Notes under the pieces: model-generated
Told to the model about the DNA's origin: nothing
Seen by the model: only the letters and a program-made list of their open reading frames with translations
Database searches by the model: none
Translations under genes and position numbers: made by a program
Shown: in pieces, positions 7,950 to 17,155 of the stretch
How positions within the stretch are numbered: position 1 is the stretch's first letter
How the letters are laid out: every line of letters starts with the position of its first letter
NCBI GenBank assembly: GCA_025808555.1
Contig: CP075526.1
Coordinates: 62,001-126,000, forward strand
Length of the DNA: 64,000 bases
Source: Anaerolineales bacterium
GTDB lineage: Bacteria > Chloroflexota > Anaerolineae > Anaerolineales > UBA11579
Direction: 5' to 3'

Positions 7950-8883
7950 GTCCAGGTTACCTCTGGTGGCTGTGCTCGGCCCCACCGCGGTGGGCAAGAC
8001 CGAGACCGCCATTGTGATCGCCGAACGCTGGAATGGTGAGATCGTCTCAGCCGATTCGCGCTTGTTCTATCGAGGCATGGACATTGGCACGGCCAAACCC
8101 ACCGCTGAACAGCGTTCAGCGGTGGTACACCACTTGATCGATATTGCCGAGCCGGGCGAGACGCTCAGTCTGGCCGTCTTCCAGCAGCAGGCCAGCGCAG
8201 CGATTGCAGACATCCACGTTCGCGGCAAGCTGCCGCTGCTGGTCGGCGGCACCGGCCAGTACATCCAGGCAATCCTGGCTGGCTGGCTGCCACCGGCCCT
8301 GCCGCCACAGCCGGCGCTGCGCGCCGCGCTGGAAGGCTGGGCTGAGCAGATCGGCGGCGATGCGCTGCATGCCCGCCTGGCCGTGCTCGACCCGGCCGCG
8401 GCGACCAACATCGACCCGCGCAATGTGCGCCGCACGCTAAGGGCGCTCGAAGTGATCTTCGCCACCGGGCGGCGCTTCAGCCATCAGCGCGGCCAGGCGC
8501 CATCACCCTATCGCGTCCTGCGCCTGGGCCTCACCCGCCCGCGGGCCGAGCTGCATGCGCGCATTGATGCGCGCATTGACGCCATGCTGGCCGCCGGCTG
8601 GCTGGATGAAGTCCGCAGCCTGCTGGCTGCGGGCTATTCGCCTTCACTGCCTAGCCTTAGCGCTATTGGCTATGCGCAACTCGCCCAGTATTTGGCGGGC
8701 GAGCTGCCGCTTGATGAGGCCGTGGCCGAGATCAAGCGCCTGACACGCAGTTTCGTGCGCCGCCAGTACGCCTGGTTCAAGCCCGCCGACCCGGCCATCC
8801 ACTGGGTAGACCTCAGCGCCCCCGGCGCAGACGCCGCCGTGGATATTGCTATCCATAATTTTCTGCACGCAGAGGAAGTCTAA
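7933..8883 (+). CDS. miaA: tRNA dimethylallyltransferase
   Basis: A 316-residue enzyme that transfers a dimethylallyl group to N6 of A37 in tRNAs reading UNN codons. Seen: P-loop GPTAVGKTE near residue 16; the conserved SADSRLFYRGMDIGTAKP (SADS-Q/R-Y/F-D-GT motif); GGTGQYIQAIL; DPRNVRRTLRALEV; and the C-terminal SAIGYAQLAQYL and RLTRSFVRRQYAWFK. ATG at 7933 was chosen because the P-loop strand follows at the normal distance. Confidence 0.96.
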   Translation: MQSTAESRLPLVAVLGPTAVGKTETAIVIAERWNGEIVSADSRLFYRGMDIGTAKPTAEQRSAVVHHLIDIAEPGETLSLAVFQQQASAAIADIHVRGKLPLLVGGTGQYIQAILAGWLPPALPPQPALRAALEGWAEQIGGDALHARLAVLDPAAATNIDPRNVRRTLRALEVIFATGRRFSHQRGQAPSPYRVLRLGLTRPRAELHARIDARIDAMLAAGWLDEVRSLLAAGYSPSLPSLSAIGYAQLAQYLAGELPLDEAVAEIKRLTRSFVRRQYAWFKPADPAIHWVDLSAPGADAAVDIAIHNFLHAEEV

Positions 8884-8892
8884 AGTACCAGC

Positions 8893-10575
8893 ATGCAAAA
8901 CAAACCCTGGCTCGCCCACTACGACCAAGCCGTCCCGCACACGCTCGATTTTCCCGCCCTCACCGTGGTGGATGTGTTGCAACGCGCCGTGCGTGACTAT
9001 CCCAATAAGCCCTGCACAATCTTCCAAGGCGCAACGCTCTCATATAAAGGAGTAGACGAACTGAGCGACCGCTTCGCCGCGGGCCTTGCCGCCCTCGGTG
9101 TGCGCAAGGGACAGCGCATTGGCCTGTTCATCCCCAACACGCCGCAATTCGTCATTGCCTACTTCGCCATCCTTAAGCTTGGGGCAGTCGTGGTGGCGAC
9201 CGACCCGCTATACACCCCGCGCGAGCTGGAGTACCAGGTCAACGATGCCGGCGTGGAGTTGATGGTCGTGATGACCAACAACTATGAGAAGGTCAAAGAG
9301 GTCCAGCCGCGCACCCGCATCCGCCAGGTGATCGCCACCAACATCAAGGAACACCTGCCGCCCGTCAAGAAACTGCTCTTCGGCCTGCTCAAAGAAAAGA
9401 AAGCCGGCTTCCGTGTGCAGCTGCGCGATAACGACCTGTGGATGCAGGACCTGATCGACGCCCACACACCCAGCCAACGGCCGCAGGTGGCGGTAGAGCC
9501 CGACGATACCGCCCTGCTGCAATACAGCGGCGGCACCACCGGCCGCTCCAAAGGCGTGGTGGCCGTGCACCGCGGCCTGGTGGCCAACACCGCCCAGATC
9601 GACGCCTGGAACCACGAGGGCGAGCAAGGCAACGAGATGGTGCTGCTGGCCATCCCCATGTACCATGCCTACGGCATGGTGGTGGGCATGCTCTACGGCA
9701 TGTGGAAGGGCGGCTCGCTGGTCATGATCCCTGACCCGCGCAACGTTGGCGATGTGCTCGCCAACATCCAAAAATACAAGGCCACCACCTTCCCCGGTGT
9801 GCCGGCCATGTACAACGCCATCAACAATCATCCGGATGTGAAGGCCGGCAAGTACGACCTGAGTTCGATCCGTTTTTGCATCTCCGGCTCGGCCCCCTTG
9901 CTGCGCGAGACCAAGGAGCGCTTCGAAGCGCTCACCGGCGGCCACTTGCTGGAAGGTTACGGCCTCTCCGAGACGCCCGTGGCCACCCATTGCAATCCGC
10001 TCACCGGCGTGAACAAGACCGGCTCAATCGGCATGCCGCTGCCGGGTGTGGACTGCCGCATCGTCAGCCTGCAGGACGGCGTTACCGTACTCAAACAGGG
10101 CGAGATCGGCGAGCTGGTCATCAGCGGCCCGCAAGTAATGCGCGGCTACCACAACCTGCCCACCGAGACCATGGATGTGCTCAAGGAAGGCTGGCTATAC
10201 ACCGGCGATATTGCCAGCATGGATGCCGACGGCTATTTCTACATCATTGACCGCAAGAAGGAGCTGGTGAAGGTGGGCGGCTACCAGGTGTGGCCGCGCG
10301 AGGTCGAGGAAGTGCTGCAGCAGCACCCCGCCGTGCGCGAGGTGGGCGCCGCCGGCCTGCCAGATGCTGACAGCGGCGAAGCCATCCACGCCTGGCTGGT
10401 GCTGCACGAGGGCCAAACCGTCACCGCCGAAGAATTGCGCGCCTGGTGCAAAGAGCGCCTCGCACCTTACAAGGTTCCTAAGGGTTTTACCTTTATCGAG
10501 AAACTTCCCCGCACCAATGTCGGCAAGCTATTGCGCCGCGAGCTGGTAAGGATGCATACGGAGCAAGCCAAATGA
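8893..10575 (+). CDS. Long-chain fatty acid-CoA ligase (AMP-forming)
   Basis: A 560-residue ANL-superfamily enzyme that activates a fatty or other carboxylic acid to acyl-AMP and then acyl-CoA. Seen: the P-loop YSGGTTGRSKG near 215; IPMYHAYGM; GYGLSETPVATH; the YTGDIASMDADGYFYIIDRKKE hinge region near 435-455; and the C-terminal catalytic lysine context RTNVGKLLRREL. The length matches FadD-type ligases. There is no transmembrane segment. It starts 9 bp after miaA and its stop overlaps the next start (ATGA). Confidence 0.93.
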   Translation: MQNKPWLAHYDQAVPHTLDFPALTVVDVLQRAVRDYPNKPCTIFQGATLSYKGVDELSDRFAAGLAALGVRKGQRIGLFIPNTPQFVIAYFAILKLGAVVVATDPLYTPRELEYQVNDAGVELMVVMTNNYEKVKEVQPRTRIRQVIATNIKEHLPPVKKLLFGLLKEKKAGFRVQLRDNDLWMQDLIDAHTPSQRPQVAVEPDDTALLQYSGGTTGRSKGVVAVHRGLVANTAQIDAWNHEGEQGNEMVLLAIPMYHAYGMVVGMLYGMWKGGSLVMIPDPRNVGDVLANIQKYKATTFPGVPAMYNAINNHPDVKAGKYDLSSIRFCISGSAPLLRETKERFEALTGGHLLEGYGLSETPVATHCNPLTGVNKTGSIGMPLPGVDCRIVSLQDGVTVLKQGEIGELVISGPQVMRGYHNLPTETMDVLKEGWLYTGDIASMDADGYFYIIDRKKELVKVGGYQVWPREVEEVLQQHPAVREVGAAGLPDADSGEAIHAWLVLHEGQTVTAEELRAWCKERLAPYKVPKGFTFIEKLPRTNVGKLLRRELVRMHTEQAK

Positions 10576-11246
10576 CGACCGTTGCCTTCTTTGATGTTGA
10601 TGGCACACTGACCACCGAACGCGTGTGGCGCGGCGTGCTTGACTATTACAAAACCAACGGCAAGCGCACCTGGACCCTGCTTCAGTACTGGGCCTACCAT
10701 ATGCCGCTCTACCTACTGCACTCGGTTGGCCTGCTCTCGCAGAGCGCATTCCGCACGCCGTGGGCGGCGCACCTGATGTGGTTCCTGCGCGGCGATACAC
10801 CCGAGCAGGCTCAGCCCACCTGGGACTGGGTGACCACCGAATACATGCAAGGCTTATGGCGCACTGAGGGGCTGGACAAGATCATGGAGCACAAGGCCAA
10901 GGGTCATCTGGTCGTGCTGGTCTCGGCTGGGCCGCAGCCGCTGGTGGAGCGCATCGCCCGCGAGCTCGGCGCGGACATGGCCGTCGGCACCAAGCCCGCC
11001 CTGCGCAACGGACGCTACACCGGCGGCGTGGACGGCCTGGTCTCGATCGACGAGAATAAGGCCAGCCTGGCCCGCGACGCCCTGGCCGCCCAGAAGATCG
11101 ACGTGGACTTCGCTGCCAGCTGGGCTTATGCCGATGGCAGCACCGACGTCGGCCTGCTGGAGATGGCCGGCCACCCAGTCGCCTTCTTCCCCGACGAGTT
11201 CCTCAAGCCCATCGCCCTCGAGCGCGGCTGGCCGGTGGTTGAATAG
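10572..11246 (+). CDS. HAD-IB family phosphatase (SerB-like)
   Basis: A 224-residue haloacid-dehalogenase-superfamily hydrolase. Motif I is FFDVDGT (nucleophile D8, acid D10), motif II is VLVSAGP, and motifs III/IV are around DENKASL and YADGSTDVGLLEMAG. The helical cap (about 20-95) is hydrophobic (WTLLQYWAYHMPLYLLHSVGLL), as in HAD-IB members linked to lipid or acyl metabolism. The ATGA overlap suggests coupling to the acyl-CoA ligase. A lipid-phosphate substrate is plausible but inferred. Confidence 0.88.
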   Translation: MTTVAFFDVDGTLTTERVWRGVLDYYKTNGKRTWTLLQYWAYHMPLYLLHSVGLLSQSAFRTPWAAHLMWFLRGDTPEQAQPTWDWVTTEYMQGLWRTEGLDKIMEHKAKGHLVVLVSAGPQPLVERIARELGADMAVGTKPALRNGRYTGGVDGLVSIDENKASLARDALAAQKIDVDFAASWAYADGSTDVGLLEMAGHPVAFFPDEFLKPIALERGWPVVE

Positions 11247-11251
11247 AAATC

Positions 11252-11397
11252 GTGCATCCCGAGCGTAGCGAGGGATCCTCGTTGACATTGCTTTCGCATC
11301 GCTAGACTCCAAAACCACCTCAGCAAGGATCCTTCGCTGGCACAAAGAGCGGCTGCATAGCAGCCGCTTTGTTGGCTAAGGATGCACACCAGGGGCG
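11252..11397. repeat. Dispersed repeat family B with long inverted ends
   Basis: Starts GTGCATCCCGAGCG..GCGAGGGATCC and ends with AAGGATCCTTCGCTGG..GGATGCAC, so the outer eight bases are inverted. An internal hairpin GCGGCTGC/GCAGCCGC lies at 11350-11368. A second copy of the left part, with one mismatch in its first 30 bases, lies at 34507-34535. Confidence 0.7.
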
Positions 11398-11448
11398 CAC
11401 TCTGTAATCTTCGATTACAGAACCTAATTCGTGTATAAAAGAACAAAA

Positions 11449-11476
11449 AAAAAGCACCAGTTGCCTGGTGCTTTTT
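11449..11476. terminator. Bidirectional terminator, end of the suf operon
   Basis: AAAAGCACCAG and CTGGTGCTTTTT arms around TTGC, with T-runs on both strands. It ends the minus-strand suf operon and the plus-strand ligase/HAD run. Confidence 0.85.
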
Positions 11477-11500
11477 GCTTATAGCTAATCAGCTAGCCGC

Positions 11501-11860
11501 TTACAGCGGCAGCCCCACCTCAACCTGCCCGTCCGTCACCCGCGTCGGGTAGGCGGGAATGTCCACCACGGCGGGCAGCGCGGTGGCCCGCCCGCTGCGC
11601 ACGTCAAAACGTGCGCCGTGGCGCGGGCAGATCACCTCGTACTCCTCGATCTCGCCCTCGCCCAGCGGCCCGTTATCATGCGAGCACAAGTCTGCGATGG
11701 CGAAATACTCCCCGGCGATGTTGAACACCACCAGGTTGTACTCGTCCACAGTCACGAAGAGGCGCTTGCCGTTAGGCAGCTCTTCTTCGCTGGCTACGGC
11801 TACAAAATCGACCTCTTTGGGGCCGAGCGAAGTGAATACAAAGGTTCCGACGTCAGGCAT
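11501..11860 (-). CDS. Rieske [2Fe-2S] ferredoxin-like protein
   Basis: A 119-residue single Rieske domain. Cluster ligands are C59 and H61 in LCSHDNGPLG, and C78 and H81 in ICPRHGARFD, matching CxH..CxxH of dioxygenase-type Rieske ferredoxins. It is the last gene of the suf operon, 16 bp after sufU. Genes of this type often close SUF operons in Gram-positive-like bacteria; it may carry electrons or be a client of the machinery (inference). No oxygenase gene is adjacent. Confidence 0.9.
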   Translation of the reverse strand: MPDVGTFVFTSLGPKEVDFVAVASEEELPNGKRLFVTVDEYNLVVFNIAGEYFAIADLCSHDNGPLGEGEIEEYEVICPRHGARFDVRSGRATALPAVVDIPAYPTRVTDGQVEVGLPL

Positions 11861-11876
11861 CTAGGCTGCGCCTCGT

Positions 11877-12281
11877 CTATGACTCGGCCAACTCGTCGAG
11901 CGACATGACCTCGTCGAGGCCATACACGCCGCCCTTGAGCACCTTAAGCGAGAGCAGCGCGCACTTGAGGCGCACCGGGCCTAGCTCGATACCGAGCAGA
12001 TCCAGAATGTCCTGCTTGGCCAGCGTGCGCACATCCGCCACCGGCATGCCGGTGATCTTCTCCATCAGCAGGTCCGCAGACGCCTGCGAAATGGAGCAAC
12101 CTTCGCCGGTGAACTTGGCTTCGGTCACCACGTCGTTGTCATCCACGCGCAGGTCAATGCGAATATGGTCACCGCACACCGGGTTGTCGTCCTCGTAGCT
12201 GTGGGTATGCGGGTCCAGTGTGCCGCTGAAGCGCGGGTTCTGGTAACGGTCAATGATCAGTTCACGATAGAGATCGTCCAT
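11877..12281 (-). CDS. sufU: SufU zinc-dependent sulfurtransferase
   Basis: A 134-residue NifU/IscU-like protein of the SufU type. Ligands are C36 and D38 in NPVCGDHI, C62 in GEGCSIS and C107 in RLKCALL. Between the second and third cysteine the protein is longer than in IscU, as in SufU, which binds zinc and takes persulfide sulfur from SufS by ligand swapping rather than acting as a scaffold. It starts 1 bp after sufS ends, the usual sufS-sufU pairing. Confidence 0.95.
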   Translation of the reverse strand: MDDLYRELIIDRYQNPRFSGTLDPHTHSYEDDNPVCGDHIRIDLRVDDNDVVTEAKFTGEGCSISQASADLLMEKITGMPVADVRTLAKQDILDLLGIELGPVRLKCALLSLKVLKGGVYGLDEVMSLDELAES

Positions 12282-12282
12282 C

Positions 12283-13521
12283 TTATTTGAAGATCTCCTT
12301 TACTTTGTAGAGTGCTTCCACCAGGGTGTCGATCTCTTCCTTGGTGTTGTAGAGGTAAAAACTGGCCCGCGTCGTGGCTGGCACGCCGAACTTCTCGTGC
12401 ACCGGCATGGCGCAGTGGTGGCCGGCCCGCGTGGCTACGCCGTGGCGGTTCAGGATCTCGGCGACGTCGTGCGGATGGGCGCCTTGCAGCGTGAAGGACG
12501 CATTCGAGCTCTTGTGCTCAATGCCGGGGCCAAAGATCCACACGCCCGGCACTTCCTCGAGCCGCTCCAGTGCATACGCGGTCAGCTCGCGGTCATGGGC
12601 AGCGATGGCTTCCATGCCGATCTCGTTCAAATAATCCACCGCCGCGCCCAGGCCGATCACCTCAGCGATCGCCGGGGTGCCCGCCTCGAACTTGTGCGGC
12701 ACACCCGCTGTACTGAACTCGCGCAGCTTGACGCGTTTGATCATGTCGCCGCCGCCCATGAAAGGCGGCATCGCTTCGAGCAAGGCTTCCTTGCCGTACA
12801 GCACACCCAGGCCAGTAGGCCCCAGCATCTTGTGGCTCGAGAACACCAGGAAGTCGATGTCCAGCGCGCGCACATCCGTAGGCAAGTGCGGCACCGACTG
12901 TGCGCCGTCCACCATGGCCAGCGCGCCGGCTGCATGCGCAGCCTTGACGATCTCAGCGATGGGCGTGATGGTGCCGAGCACGTTGCTCATGGCAGTGAAG
13001 CTCACCAGCTTGGGCTTGAGTTCCATCAGGCCGGGCAGCGCGCTCATGTCCAGCACGCCTTCCTCGGTCACCGGGATGAACTCCAGGCGGATGCCGCGCT
13101 CAGCAGCCAGCATCTGCCACGGCACCAGGTTGGCGTGGTGCTCCATCTCGGTCAGCACCACCACATCACCAGCTTGCAAATTGGCTTTGCCCCAGGTCTG
13201 GGCGACCAAATTCACCGACTCGGTGGCATTGCGAGTGAATATGATCTCTTTGCTCTTGGCCGCATTAATGAACTTGGCGATCTTGCCGCGCGCCCCTTCA
13301 TAATCTTCAGTGGCCTGCTCGGCCAGCTTGTGCACGCCGCGGTGAATATTGGCGTTCTCAGCGCGGTAATACTGGTTCATACGCTCGATCACCTGCACCG
13401 GCTTCTGGCTGGTGGCGCCTGAATCCAAGTACACCAGCTTGACGCCCGGCTTGACCTCCACATCCAGCACCGGAAAATCAGCACGGATGCGTTTGATGTC
13501 CATGGTGTGTGTCTCTGCCAT
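12283..13521 (-). CDS. sufS: Cysteine desulfurase SufS
   Basis: A 412-residue group II, PLP-dependent desulfurase that makes a persulfide from cysteine for SUF cluster assembly. PLP Lys231 is in FSSHKMLGPTG. The catalytic Cys370 is in RAGHHCAMP, followed by TTRASFYLYNT. The N-terminal IRADFPVL and YLDSGATSQKP are typical. An in-frame ATG at 13503 (MDIKR) is an alternative start; 13521 has AGGGG upstream. Confidence 0.96.
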   Translation of the reverse strand: MAETHTMDIKRIRADFPVLDVEVKPGVKLVYLDSGATSQKPVQVIERMNQYYRAENANIHRGVHKLAEQATEDYEGARGKIAKFINAAKSKEIIFTRNATESVNLVAQTWGKANLQAGDVVVLTEMEHHANLVPWQMLAAERGIRLEFIPVTEEGVLDMSALPGLMELKPKLVSFTAMSNVLGTITPIAEIVKAAHAAGALAMVDGAQSVPHLPTDVRALDIDFLVFSSHKMLGPTGLGVLYGKEALLEAMPPFMGGGDMIKRVKLREFSTAGVPHKFEAGTPAIAEVIGLGAAVDYLNEIGMEAIAAHDRELTAYALERLEEVPGVWIFGPGIEHKSSNASFTLQGAHPHDVAEILNRHGVATRAGHHCAMPVHEKFGVPATTRASFYLYNTKEEIDTLVEALYKVKEIFK

Positions 13522-13527
13522 ACGCCC

Positions 13528-13911
13528 CTACTTGCTCTTGGCCTTAGCCTTAGCCTTGACCTTGACCTTGGTCTTGGCCTTAGCCTTAGCGCGACTGGAA
13601 ACCGCGCTACGCGGCTTGGGAGCCGCGGCACGCGGCTTGCTGCGGGTGCGCTTGCGCGCCATGCGGATCTGCTGCGAATTGGGCGGGCACCACAGCACGT
13701 GGTCCGGCACCATCCAGCCATCCGTCAGGTACACCGGCTCGGCGAATTGCACCGCCACGATCTTGGGGTCCACCTGCACCACCACACCCTCCAGCCAGCC
13801 GCGCACGCGGTTGCCCTTGGGGTCTTCATGGTCGCAGTAGACCTCCACGCGGTCGCCTACCTTATAGACATCTTCCCGGTCAGGGGCGGTTGTAAAACGA
13901 AGTTCTGCCAT
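13528..13911 (-). CDS. Unknown protein with basic K/A tail, inside the suf operon
   Basis: A 127-residue protein between sufD and sufS. Residues about 15-75 look like a small beta-barrel (VGDRVEVYCDHEDPKGNRV, WLEGVVVQVDPKIVAVQF, then WMVPDHVLWCPPN), resembling SH3/Tudor- or KOW-like folds. Residues about 85-127 are an R/K/A-rich low-complexity tail ending in repeated KAKAK units. It starts 6 bp past the sufS side of the gap and shares the operon. I do not recognise the family. The tail suggests nucleic-acid or acidic-surface binding (inference). SufD upstream carries a similar tail at its N-terminus. Confidence 0.8.
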   Translation of the reverse strand: MAELRFTTAPDREDVYKVGDRVEVYCDHEDPKGNRVRGWLEGVVVQVDPKIVAVQFAEPVYLTDGWMVPDHVLWCPPNSQQIRMARKRTRSKPRAAAPKPRSAVSSRAKAKAKTKVKVKAKAKAKSK

Positions 13912-14019
13912 TTAACCTCCGAAACCGGCGAACGATGACCTGTGAGGAGTGAGCAGCCTTGCCTTTCACTCTCGCTGGGTCACGCTCACCAGCACTACAT
14001 CCAATCTACTATCTTACAA

Positions 14020-15621
14020 CTACTTCATCTTCGAAACAATGGCCTGCTGAAAGCGCTGGCGCACGCCCTCAAAGGGAATGCGCTCCATGATCGGGTCGAA
14101 AAAGCCCTTCACGATCAGGCGGCGCGCCTCTACCGGCGGAATGCCGCGGCTCATCAGGTAAAAGTACTCATCCGGATCGATCTTGCCCACGGTGGCGCCG
14201 TGGGTGCAGCGCACATCGTCAGCCAGGATCTCGAGGCCAGGGATGCTGTCCGCCCGCGCCTGCTTGCTGAGTACCAGGTTGCGGTTGGCCTGGTAGCCAT
14301 CCGTGCGCTGGGCGCCGGGCGCCACATAGATCATGCCCTGCCATACCGAGCGGCTCTTTTCCTCCAGCGCGCCTTTGAACAACAGGTCGCTGGTGGTATG
14401 GGCCGCCATGTGGTTCTGCTGTGTGTCGTGGTCCAGGTGCTGCTCGCCGTCTGTGAAATAGAAGCCAGACATGCGGCCCAGGCTGCCCTCACCCTCCAGG
14501 TTGATCTCAGAGAAGTTCTTGGTCAGGTGGCTGCCCAGGGCGCCAAAGATCCAATCCAGGTTGCCGTCCTTCTGCACGCGGGCGCGCTCATGGGTGAAGT
14601 TCCACATGTGCTCGCCCCACGATTGCAGCTCCACGAAGCGCAGGTTCGCGCCTGAGCCAACATGCAGCTCCACGATGCCGGCGTGCATGCTCTGCTCTTT
14701 GATGGTGGGCGAAGCCGACTCGTGCACATAAGTGACCGAAGCGCCGTCTTCCACCCACACCAAAATGTGCGAGAAGTACGCCAGCCCGGCCCCCGGCCCC
14801 CACAACAGCGAGTGCAGCGGCTCGTCGACCTGCACGCCCTTGGGGACATACAGCAGCACGCCGCGGCCCGCCAGTGCGCCGGCCATGGCGGCAAACTTGC
14901 CTTCGTCAGGCTTGACCACCTTGCCCAGCACTTTCTTGAGCAGATCAGGGTGTTTGGCAGCCGCGGTGGAAAAGTCGGTGAAGACCACGCCTTGCTTGGC
15001 GATCGTCTTGCTCAGCTCCACGGTGGTCTTGCCCGGGCCGAACACGATCTGGCCGCCGTGCCCCTTGCCGACCAGCGGCTTGAGCAGCCGCGCCGGGATG
15101 CTGGGCAGCGCCTCACGCGCCGCCTTGGGCAACCCGTCAGCGATCTGCAGACCGGCACGCTTCAGTTGGCGAATATCGGTGCGGCGCCAAGCCTCATCAT
15201 TGGTGGTGGGCAGCGGCAGTTTTTCAAACTGGCCCCAGGCGCTCTTGCGATAGCTGTGCAGGAACGCGGCTTCTTTCACACCGTTGGGGATCTGCTCCAC
15301 TGTGAAGGGGAACCCGCTGGGGGTCTGCACCGCCGCCGCGCCGCCACGCGTGATCACGCGCGGTGTCTGGCCTGCGCCGATCACTTCGCGCTCTGGCGAA
15401 CGGGTCACGACCCGCTTGCTGGCAACCGCTTTGCTCTTGGCGACGCCTTTCTTCTTGGCTACAGCCTCCGGCTTGCGCTTGGCAACGGCTTTGGCCTTCT
15501 TTACAGCCACTTTCTTGGCCGCAGTCTTCTTAGCAGTCTTTTTCGGGGCTACCTTCTTTGGGGCAGCCTTTTTCTTGCTTACGGCCTTTTTGGGGCGCGC
15601 GCTGGTTTTCTTCTTTGCCAT
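14020..15621 (-). CDS. sufD: SufD, with an N-terminal histone-like extension
   Basis: A 533-residue SufD component of the SufBC2D scaffold. The core from about residue 95 is normal: EQIPNGVKEAAFLHSYRKSAW, TNDEAWRRTD, a right-handed beta-helix middle (WVEDGASVTYVHES, NLRFVELQSWG), HTTSDLLFKG, and the C-terminal EILADDVRCTHGATVGKID, MSRGIPPVEARRLIVKGFF. Residues 1-85 are unusual: Lys/Ala/Val repeats (AKKK, KKAAPKKVAP, KKTAAKKVAV) like histone H1 or bacterial Hc1/AlgP tails. ATG at 15621 was preferred; an in-frame GTG at 15639 would add six residues. Confidence 0.93.
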   Translation of the reverse strand: MAKKKTSARPKKAVSKKKAAPKKVAPKKTAKKTAAKKVAVKKAKAVAKRKPEAVAKKKGVAKSKAVASKRVVTRSPEREVIGAGQTPRVITRGGAAAVQTPSGFPFTVEQIPNGVKEAAFLHSYRKSAWGQFEKLPLPTTNDEAWRRTDIRQLKRAGLQIADGLPKAAREALPSIPARLLKPLVGKGHGGQIVFGPGKTTVELSKTIAKQGVVFTDFSTAAAKHPDLLKKVLGKVVKPDEGKFAAMAGALAGRGVLLYVPKGVQVDEPLHSLLWGPGAGLAYFSHILVWVEDGASVTYVHESASPTIKEQSMHAGIVELHVGSGANLRFVELQSWGEHMWNFTHERARVQKDGNLDWIFGALGSHLTKNFSEINLEGEGSLGRMSGFYFTDGEQHLDHDTQQNHMAAHTTSDLLFKGALEEKSRSVWQGMIYVAPGAQRTDGYQANRNLVLSKQARADSIPGLEILADDVRCTHGATVGKIDPDEYFYLMSRGIPPVEARRLIVKGFFDPIMERIPFEGVRQRFQQAIVSKMK

Positions 15622-15667
15622 AGTGTCTTTGCTTCTCACTTAACTCGAACGGTGCAGCCCGAGGCTG

Positions 15668-17101
15668 CTAGCCGATCGAGCCTTCCATCTGCAATTGGAT
15701 CAGGCGGTTCATTTCGATGGCATATTCCATCGGCAGTTCTTTGACCAGCGGCTCAATGAAGCCAGACACCACCATGGTGGCAGCTTCTTCTTCGGTCATG
15801 CCGCGGCTCATCAGGTAGAACAGCTGCTCCTCGCCCACCTTGGAGACCGAAGCCTCGTGGCCGATGGTCACATCCTCCGCGTCGATCTCGATGTACGGAT
15901 AGGTGTCCGAGCGGGACTGGTCGTCCAGCAGCAGCGCGTCACACACCACGTTGGACTTGGAGCCCTCGGCGCCGGGGTGCACTTTCAACAGGCCGCGGTA
16001 CGAGGCTCGCCCGCCGCTCTTGCTGATCGATTTCGACGTGATCTTGCTGGTGGTATTGGGCACGAAGTGGATCACCTTGCCGCCCGTGTCCTGGTGCTGG
16101 TGGCCGCTGGCGAACGCCATCGAGAGGATCTCGCCATGCGCGCCTTCGCCCAGCAAATAGCACGAGGGGTACTTCATGGTCAGCTTGCTGCCCAGGTTGG
16201 CGTCCACCCATTCCATGGTGGCGTTCTCGTGCACGTGCGCACGTTGGGTCACCAGGTTGTACATGTTGTTCGACCAGTTCTGGATGGTCGTATAGCGGAA
16301 GCGGGCGTTCTTCTTGACAATGATCTCGATCACACCACTGTGGAACGAGTCAGTGGTGTACACCGGAGCAGTGCAGCCTTCCACATAGTGCGCCTCAGCG
16401 CCTTCGTCCACGATGATCAGGGTGCGTTCGAACTGGCCCTGGTCGGCCTGGTTGACACGGAAGTACGCCTGGAGCGGCATCTCGACCTTGACGCCCTTGG
16501 GGATGTAGACGAACGAGCCACCCGACCATACCGCCGAGTTGAGCGCGGAGAATTTGTTGTCCTCGATGGGGATGATGGTGCCGAAGTACTCGCGGAACAT
16601 ATCCGGGTGGTCCTTCAAGCCCTGCTCAATGCTTTTGAACAGCACGCCCTGGTCTGCCAGGTGTTGCTGGATGTTGTGATACACCATCTCTGATTCGTAC
16701 TGGGCGCCTACGCCAGCCAAGAACTTCTGCTCGGCTTCGGGAATGCCCAGACGCTCAAAGGTCTTCTTGATGTTCTCGGGCACATCATCCCAGCTCTTGC
16801 CTTCGGCCTCGGCCGGCTTGCTGTAGAAGTAGATCTCGTCCAAGTTCAGCTTGTCCAGGTCGCCGCCCCATTTGGGCATGGGGCGCTGCATGAAGTGTTT
16901 GTACGCCTTCAGGCGGAACTCAAGCATCCATTCCGGCTCTTCCTTCTTGGCGCTGATCTGGCGAACGATCTCTTCGTCCAAACCCTTGCGCGTGCGGAAG
17001 ACCGGCTGAACTTCATCTACGAAGCCGTACTTGTATTCATCAATGCCAGCCAACAGCTCGGCATCGTCTTTCGGCTTTTCAATAATGTCTTTAAGTGCCA
17101 T
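15668..17101 (-). CDS. sufB: SufB, Fe-S cluster scaffold
   Basis: A 477-residue SufB. Typical stretches are [68 protein letters not shown] with the conserved cysteine, [54 protein letters not shown] and [20 protein letters not shown]. SufB assembles the nascent cluster in the SufBC2D complex. It lies between sufC and sufD (gaps 54 and 46 bp), the usual SUF order. Confidence 0.98.
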   Translation of the reverse strand: MALKDIIEKPKDDAELLAGIDEYKYGFVDEVQPVFRTRKGLDEEIVRQISAKKEEPEWMLEFRLKAYKHFMQRPMPKWGGDLDKLNLDEIYFYSKPAEAEGKSWDDVPENIKKTFERLGIPEAEQKFLAGVGAQYESEMVYHNIQQHLADQGVLFKSIEQGLKDHPDMFREYFGTIIPIEDNKFSALNSAVWSGGSFVYIPKGVKVEMPLQAYFRVNQADQGQFERTLIIVDEGAEAHYVEGCTAPVYTTDSFHSGVIEIIVKKNARFRYTTIQNWSNNMYNLVTQRAHVHENATMEWVDANLGSKLTMKYPSCYLLGEGAHGEILSMAFASGHQHQDTGGKVIHFVPNTTSKITSKSISKSGGRASYRGLLKVHPGAEGSKSNVVCDALLLDDQSRSDTYPYIEIDAEDVTIGHEASVSKVGEEQLFYLMSRGMTEEEAATMVVSGFIEPLVKELPMEYAIEMNRLIQLQMEGSIG

Positions 17102-17155
17102 CTGTCTCCTTCCTTCCTCGCTCCCAATGAGAGCGAGGCCAGAGGTCAGGGCGTA

